From the NCBI GenBank assembly GCA_033032175.1, contig CM065318.1, forward strand, positions 4,278,001 through 4,342,000: 64,000 bases of DNA. Reading direction: 5' to 3'. Below the pieces are notes generated by a model. The model searched no databases, had not been told where the DNA came from, and saw only the letters and a program-made list of their open reading frames with translations. Below, piece after piece: positions 52,201-61,200 of this stretch (position 1 is the first letter of the stretch; the number at the start of each line of letters is the position of its first letter). Made by a program: the position numbers and the translations under genes. This DNA is from Saturnia japonica (taxonomy: Eukaryota > Arthropoda > Insecta > Lepidoptera > Saturniidae).

Positions 52201-55200
52201 AGTACTGAAATCAATTATGATGACTGCTCTTTGGGTGTCTGTGTAGTTCATAATTGTAACGCTAGTTGTCCGTTAAATATATGCAGGTTTTTGTGCCTTG
52301 ACAATTTTTCAAAATACACAGTATACAACAACACAATGTTGTTGTCAATTTCTAATTTACTAGTTGTTTACCCGTCCACTGTGGTGGAGGTAAATTAAAC
52401 TTTACTAATGTTTATGATAGTTCCACAAAGTATCACTTCTAACGCACATAAATAATACACACACACAATTTCTCGTGTAAGAATTCCCAATTGATAGCAA
52501 GGTTAAGGTAAGGTTGGGCACTTTATCGGATATCCTTTTCGAATTACACGTGACACGGCAGGTGCTGTCGGACAGCGACACGGGTGCGGCGGCGCGCTTC
52601 ACCGTGCGCCCCGTGCAAGAGGAGGACGAACAAGCCTCCCACCCCTCCGACGTAAGCTATTCTAGTAACTTTAACTCCGTGTCAATAATGCTCGAACAAC
52701 ATTTTCACTCAGATAAGTCAGAACAGACCATTTAGAATAATAATACGAGAAATCTCAAATTAGGGTAGAGATTTTAAGGAAATAGAAATAGCGTGTGGCC
52801 ATAACTTAATGGTGACGGTGCACTGAGGATAATCCACGTAATAGTTGGGCAACATCGCATTTAATTTACAGTTTTACTGTGTTTACATTTGAAATTTACA
52901 CAGAGTTTAACCCTCCATACATTCTAATTAGCAAACAGTTTCACGTGATGTGCAAAGTATAATGTACGAGTAAGTAACTGGAACTAGCTAGCTAGTGCTA
53001 TAATACATGACACTTCTAGATTATTATGGACCTATATGATATATAGATTATCTTTTATATCAAAATCTCATGTGTGTTGCTAGTGATCGTATAATTTTCG
53101 TCTTGACGGATTGAGATCATATTCCTATAATATTATACTTGTTTTAAAACTAGATGAAAAATAAATATAATAATTGAAATTTTACTAAATTATACGCAAA
53201 ATTAGCAAAGATACGCACATGCTAAATTTGTTTCAAAGCATTCGCAAAGCAAAGCATGAAAGTCCAGAATCACGCTCGAGCTTTATAGTTTTTAGCTATT
53301 TTAGTATAGATTGAGATAGTGTTCAGGTTATATTAACTTTATTAATTTATTGTCGATGTGCGCCGGTGAATCTTTGTCCTAGAACTATCGTTTAAACGAA
53401 TTGGGACATCTGGTATATCGGATCTAATACATTTCGAATAACAAAACGTTGCCATCAATTTTATTCATTGTTAGGAAACAACTTACAGATTCGCAATTAT
53501 TCAAAACTGACACGGGATATATTTAGTTTCCCAAATCACTGGCACAGTGAGCACTATCAATAAACCTTAGCATTCCTAAAAGTCCTTTATACCAACTTTT
53601 AATAATTAGATATTTCCAAATATAGATTTTGTATTTCCTGACATTCACATAAAGAACTTTCCTTTTTTTGCTTTCTGCCTATGTAGGCAATTTTGCCAAT
53701 GTCAAGTGTGATAAATACAACTTATAGAATTTAGTTGCCGAATGTTCGGTGTACTGTAGAACAACCAGTGGAAATAACCCATAGAAAGGATACATTGACA
53801 CAACATAAAACAGTCACAAATTTATACATAATACTTGTTAAGGGAAAATTGGCTCAATATTTATAATGAATTGTTTATGTGTTGTTTTTCTAGCTGCTCA
53901 ATCTGCAATTTATAATTTTCCGGTTCTGTTAAATTTTTTAAATGTTGACCCGAAATTTAAATAGTTCATAGAAAATTCAGTTACATAATAGTAGAAATAG
54001 AGTAACTTTTTTACACCTACTAAAACTGTCCAAAATAATTGCACCACATGTCACAGAAAGCTATTTCAAACTCCATTTTGTAGAAGTTAAATCATAAGGA
54101 AATAGACAGACTGGGTTTTTTTACGGAAGAGTACCTAATTTTATTAAGACAAAATATTGTATATTAAATGTGTTTTATTGTGGGGTACTTATTTCTTTAT
54201 ACTAATTTAAATAAATTAAACTAATAAAGATATAATCTTTGGTACTGCACCATAACATTTAACAACTACTGTAAATTTCAATGAATAAGCCGATGCAACT
54301 GCATGGATCATAGTCAGTTACATGAACGGAATGGAATATACAAACTCTAATGAAACATACACCGACTAAAGTTTGCATAAAGTCTCGCTTACACCTGCAC
54401 AAAGTTTTCGTTAAATCGTAGTGTTGAAATTACGTTTTGAATTTTAAATAAATTGATACATTTACTCTAAATAATACTTTACTGGTTTTGTGGCGGGATC
54501 TCATATAATGGTTTTTATTTTCATCATTTTACGTAATATAGGTACCATTTTGCATACTATAGCATGGTTATTGCATATAAGTAAAGTCGATTATAAATAA
54601 CATGGACAATGAATTCTAAGAAAAATCTTTGTAAAGTTCTAACAAGGAGGCCACCATTTCGTTAGAAAACTGAAATCATCGCAAGACAAAACATTTTAAA
54701 AAAAAACGAAATAATAACTCATTTGATAATGGCCGCAATCATCAATAGTGAGGGTAAGTTTTCAAGTTATGAAAGAGAAGAAATTAAATACTTAACCATC
54801 ATTGATTTTTGTCAAATTAGATTTTGGGGCGTTATGCTGCAATATTAGCTCTAAAATAAATAAAAAATTGTAATAACGCGACCTTATCAGTGCTACCTAT
54901 CCCAATTTTTTCCTGAAATCATTTCCAGGACTTAACAAACAAACCAAAATAAGAATTACATAATTATATTCATCGTTCGAATCACGAGTTCAATATTGAA
55001 TCCAAAAGAAAAAAGCAATTTCAATTATCCTTTGTTTTTTTTTTACAACTGACTATACTGTTAGTCATAAGGGCCCTGGAGCCTCAGACGGCTTTTACAG
55101 CTTCATCGTGAGAATCATTCCCGCCGTTCGCAAGTGATGCGCTTACCAACAACTAGCAGTTCATTATTATTTATATAGATTTATCTAAACTATAATATCA

Positions 55201-58200
55201 TTGTGAACACAACTTTACATAAACCGCATTCAAAACAATGCAATAACAATGATTGTTCGGGCATTGTAACACGGAGTTTGCTGAATATTTAGATTTAATT
55301 GGCAAATATTTGGAACATTCATTTGAATTAGAACTAGGTTATGAGATGTCATATTATGTAAGTATAATTATATTTATTTAGCTTTTGTATCGTGTGGGGC
55401 AGCACCTAGGCAAACCAATGTTATATAATTATCTAAAACTGCAATAATTGACTATTGTTGCTTTGGTACCATACATAATATGCAAAAATTTGATCTCATT
55501 ATTTTGCTTGCATTTCACAAGCTACAATTTGTATTTCGCATCATTAGCAATCATGAAATACCCTTCATTTTCATATACATATGAAATACATACCATCATG
55601 GCTGTATTCCCCGAAGGGTTAGGAAGAGGTGTACTAATGTACACCCACAGTTCGCCGAGTATGTTTTAGGTCACATGTAATAGGGGGCGAGCCTATTGCC
55701 ATTAATCGGGCACAAAGCCAAACACCGAACTGCTACCTGAGAATTTTATAGAAAAACCACAAAAACTCTTTGCTCGACCTGGGAATCAAACCCAGAATCT
55801 CGATCATAGCAGTCGCGCTTACGAGCCCTAGGCAACGAGGCAGAGCATATACAAATTAACATAAAAGTGTATTGCCTTTTTTAAATCATTTTACCGCTTG
55901 TTTTTTTATTCATGTTATCACTGCTTATTGCGTTCGTGAAGTAAGCCAAGAGATACCACGATTTTAAAATTACAGTTTTCGATTAATCACTCTTGAATAA
56001 TTTTATTAATATTATTTCTATATTTTATTTGCGTTTTTTTTCTATTTCAATATAAAATTAGAGTCAAAAATTAGTGGCGAGTATTGCGAAGAGATACAAC
56101 TTCCATAACTTACAGTTCTTGAATAGTATGTTAAGATTATGGCAAATTCTGACCGCATCATCAACGGTTAGTTCAGCAGTCTGGGTATCTGACTAAAAAC
56201 TATGGAATACGCATGTTCGAAAAACGCTGAGACCACATATATTTTAATTGACATGTAGATATAAAAAATATGATTGGCAAATAGTTGAGCAACATACTTG
56301 AAAGGTTCGTACAAAATATTAGGTGTATATTTAGAAAAGAAACGAAATAAGTTATACCTGACAATATCGTATTTCTAACAGAAACGTAGATTCTGTACGA
56401 TATGAATATTGTACCTATTTGATATATAACACAGAGAATACAATTTGCTATTTTTGCTTATAACAAATGAAATTCAAATGCGGTATTACGATGGAGAGTA
56501 TCGCTCTCAGCACAGTTTTTTTTTTCTTTTACGTTCGTTGTAATAAACAAAACCCAGTGTACACATATTCACAGTGTACTTTATCGTTTTTATAGCTCTT
56601 GTTATTGGTATTTTGGCTACGATGTCTGCCTTCTAAGTTATTAGAATGTCCAGATGTTTCTTTGACCTTATCAAATTCTCATTGTCTTATTTTTGTTACC
56701 ATTTAGTTTAAGAATCTTTGTCGAATTTAGCATAGCTTATAGGTACTATTACTGTCATCAATATAATTACTATGTTATAATAAGTTGTTAAATAAATACA
56801 TATTTTCTACTCTATTCTTAAATTGTCTTTGATTAAAAATTAATTTATTGTTTGGCTCTAGTGTTTCATTACGTTTACAAAAGGGATTCTATTCTAAATT
56901 TTGATGATTTTTATTACAATCGAAAGCTTCGTTCTCTCTATTCTTATTAACATATCAAAACTCAATAATTCCTGATATATTTGGGCAACTATTTGCATAA
57001 AATAAAAAACAATCGTACACCATAGTGAAGTACATAAAATATGATTTGCTTATATGCCAACGTATTATCTATATTAACAGATATTTTTACCTAGTCTGAT
57101 TCAAACTGACGTACTCCATAGTTTCGGACAGTCACCTTGACCGCTTACGAAAGAATCGTGTGAATATTAATTATATAACTTTTTAACAAACATAATATTT
57201 TAATTTTTTCAACCCGGTAAGGAAACTGTTGGCTTTAAAATCATGCAAGCATTTTTCTTATGTAATAATATGCATGTCATGATGCAAGCCTTCTTTAGCT
57301 TAAACTATTAATTTTGCTTTAACTGTTTATATTATATATATTTATTTATTTGGAGACATTTTAGTATTAATATTTTCACTATCAAAATATCACAATTTAA
57401 AGTTATTATCCATTTATTTCATTTTATCATTATGCAAAATTTATTTATGTATATAGTTTCCAGTAACACTCAACTGCACTCGATTTCCTTTCTAGATAAT
57501 GATCTCGGCTATCCAAAAGTTGCCTGGGAGAGACACTTTACTACTAATTTCTTATGTAAAGTATATTCTATTTTTACTTTATGCTATTATTGCTTTTTGC
57601 TTATCTAATTGTAAATAATCCTGTTTTAAAGTTTTAAAATTTAATAATAAACAATTATTGCCTGTTGTCATGAAATTCGTAAGTTAATATTTTCAGTTTT
57701 CTTCCTTTTTTTTTTTTAATATATTCTGTGTAACTTTGCTCTTGCTTTTGTCCATCTTGCGTTTAACAGATTAGACCCATAAAAAATATGTTCTACCTTC
57801 TAGTCGGCTGACGTTTTTTAAAATGTAATTTATTAAAGCATCAGAAAAGTTTGGATATCTGATACAGAAATTTTCTTTCCCGCTTTGTTGATGATGCCCA
57901 TAATTTTGTAATGGAATGTTTTATGATTAATAATATTAGGATAAACTAGATATGGGTATATTCCATAGCATTTCCATGTGAAATGAATAAAAGATGATCT
58001 AATTATAAAGGATATACAAAAGATTTTTATTTTAGAATCATAAGTTTATGATGGTCTGGTATATTATCAAAGCCCCTAAATAAAATAGAGGAAATAAATA
58101 TTGAGGCTATATAACATATGTATTTCTAAAATAGGATGAGCATCCGCAGTCGGGTCCTGAAATTGGAGTGGAAAAGGCACAAGAGGATGACTCGGTATCG

Positions 58201-61200
58201 ACCTCATCAGCCGGCAGTGCGGCTGGACCAGACGTTACTGTGATCAAAACCCAACCGCCCATCACTCCCGCTAGACAAAGGTCTTCAGACAGCAACAGAA
58301 CTGAGCCCAATGAAGAAAATAAAGGTATTTCTTACTGGTTTAATTGAAATTGAAGTGTCTGTTTGTAATGTCAAAATAACAGCTTTTTACTAAATGGATT
58401 TGAAAGTATATACGATAATTAAACAAAAAAAAACTATTTTAAAAATTTTGTCGGTCTGTCTGTTTGTGCCGGGTAATCTCCGAATCGGTTGGACCGATTT
58501 TGACGGGACTTTCACTGATGGATAGCTGAATTTATAGTGAGTAATTGAGACTACTTTTATTTTAGAAAAAGAATTAGGGTTCCGCGCAAATAAAAAAACT
58601 GATTATGGTGAATTAATTCGGGCGCTTAAGTGACTACCGCTGAGGTACCATACCAACCATAAGAGATATAGATCCACAATAAGCATTTCTGTCTTTAAAA
58701 TTGCCTGGAGCGGGAAGCAAAATTCGCGCGGGCATTCTTTAGTCCACGTGTGCGAAGCCGCGGGCACAGCTAGTCTTTATTAAGATGCGAAGACATATTT
58801 TCAGCAATTTAGCTACATAATTGAGAAAAACCCCGTAGAAATATGTTCTACCATGTGTGTAAGTAATGTTGCCAGGGTAATCAAAATAAGTACGACTGGT
58901 TTTCTAATTAATAGGTATACTACTCCAACAGTGTGGTCGTCTTTCCATCATTCTTCATCAGAACACTGGTTTTATATTTGAAATGAAGGACCTCAGTGAT
59001 TTTTAAAAGCCAATTATCATCTGGATAAAGCAAACTAAACTTATAGCGGCCATCTTGATTTTGTTTATTGTCTGTGAATATTTATTTATTGCTCTCCTTT
59101 TGAATTCATGATAATCATTTGTAAATAAAGTGATCTAGAAACGCTGCATACATTATATTATATGTTGCAGGAAAATAATTAATTGTAACTTAATTAGCAA
59201 CATTGTTGTATTTTTGAGACATGCATCGACAGTTTTTTTTATTATATTTTCTTTGCTGTCACCAATGACGTTTTATAAATAGAAGCGTTTTATATTCTCA
59301 CTAAAAGCAATTTGAAAACGTTACAATTTTTTTTATCAGCATTTTGAAACAAGAGAGGCAGAGGAAATCACAGCGTAAGGCCGACACGCGGTTGTCAAAA
59401 ATGTATAAAAGTTCCTTCTCGTTCACGCCGGTATCAAGTCGAAAGTGAACTGAGGGCAATTGCCAACTATTTTCAATAGCATGTAAAGAGCATCAATGCC
59501 GTATCTACTTATAAAATATCATTGACCGTCGCTATTAAAGTTTTGTAACAAAAAACTTCTGTTATAGTAATTATATTTAAAACCTATTTTTGTTATACAT
59601 TAAGTCTAAAAAATGTTTAATTAATAACTGAACAATTGAATTCAGTGCCTTCGGTAACTGATGACGCTTTCTTGCCGGAAGTTCGTGAAATGCCGACTGA
59701 CCTAAACAGCCTGCGTCCACGCACCACTTCCGCTGGAACACGACGCACAGCGAATACAAGGCGGTAAGTACTGTTTAATAATAATTATTAAAAGTAAAAA
59801 ACTTAAAATAGAAAATAAATACACCCGCTATAATGTACAAGCTTCAGTATGCTAAGACATATTATTCAAAAGTAACTAAATCATAAACAACGATATATTT
59901 AAAACTTTACAGATTTTTAATCGTTTTCACTTAAGACCATTATTGTTTGAATACATCTTTATGAAATAATTTTGATATACATATTGTAAAATAAAATAAG
60001 TATACCTAGGTAACTGCGAAAGAAAATTATTAAGCTCAGACCAAAATAATAATATAGACAGAATGCATAGAACAAACAGGTGAAGCCAAGTTAATCTATC
60101 AGTGTACGTAGCTATAGTATATGTATAACTTTATGATTGTGTGCGTAGCGTTAGCAGAATATGTAAAATCCCGACTAAATTCATTCTTTTTATATAAAAT
60201 AAACGTTAAACATTAGAGTTGTTTATTTTTATGAAGGGTTTACAAACAATTGAATTTAACAAAACAACCTATTTATTTCGTAAAGTCGGTTCTCTTCTTC
60301 ATTTAGTTTAAACTTTACATTAAAAAATATTACTTTCAATTCATCTTATATCGATCTTCATTTCACTCAATATATTTTTGGGGAAAATAGATGCATTATG
60401 ACAACACTGTACGGATCTGTTGCAGGAAATAAAATATTTACAAATATTTTCTAATACATACTTACAAATGAAATGATAGTCTAGTATTCTTTATTAGATA
60501 AGCTGAAGTGTTTTTGCACTTTTTTACAACGCAGTACAAAATAATAACTTTTTTTTAACTGGCCGTGCGCTTCCGACCTCACCTTGCGAACAATACGCAC
60601 GGAATAGTGTCCTTTTGCTCTTTTTAAAGCGCTTCATACGCGAGTTTTAAACGTTCCGTCTATTATATTCTCTTGGTCTAAGTTATTAGGTAAATTCTTG
60701 TTTACGTTGATTTTCTTAAGTTACAATACAACGTTTAAAGGAATATAAATAAATGTTAAATATTTACACTCGGAAAATTGTTGACACAGTTTGAGCGTTG
60801 TCTAACAATAACTGTGTTTGACAAATGATTACGTCAAAATGATTTTAGAGGCATAGCATGTTTATTCCCTCCATTGCCACCATTTCAAAGTTCATTTTAT
60901 TCATTTATAATAAATTGGCAAGAACGAACAGTTTTTTATTTAAACAAAATTACCATCACCACTATCGTTTTATAATTTTATTTTTTTTTTTACTTTCTTG
61001 CATCTGTTAGGAGACGGTTGTGGAAACAGTAAGTCAACTGGAGTCATTGGCGATTGGCTTAGCTTGTAAATAGCAATGTAGCTAGCTGTAGTGCCTTACT
61101 GTGTATTAACATCTCCATAATCACATTTAATAGCTTATTAATCGTGTTCACGTACTAATCACTTTTACACTGGTGTGATTATTTTAAAGAATTTTAGCTT

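Larger units (their letters stand above)
52652..58134 (+). other. TRPM intron, 5.5 kb
   Basis: Contains a retroposon end (55035-55120), a tRNA-derived SINE (55602-55850) and a weak tRNA-like sequence (56150-56235). The rest is AT-rich with no supported gene. Confidence 0.7.
58325..59645 (+). other. TRPM intron, 1.3 kb
   Basis: Contains Helitron H1 copy 2 (58358-58774), starting only 33 bp after the donor, and repeat R2 copy 2 (59264-59535). Acceptor tgaattcag. Confidence 0.75.

Noticed and set aside
56150..56235. A functional tRNA gene
   Set aside because: A and B box-like phrases are present but the T stem and acceptor stem do not pair; more likely a decayed SINE head.
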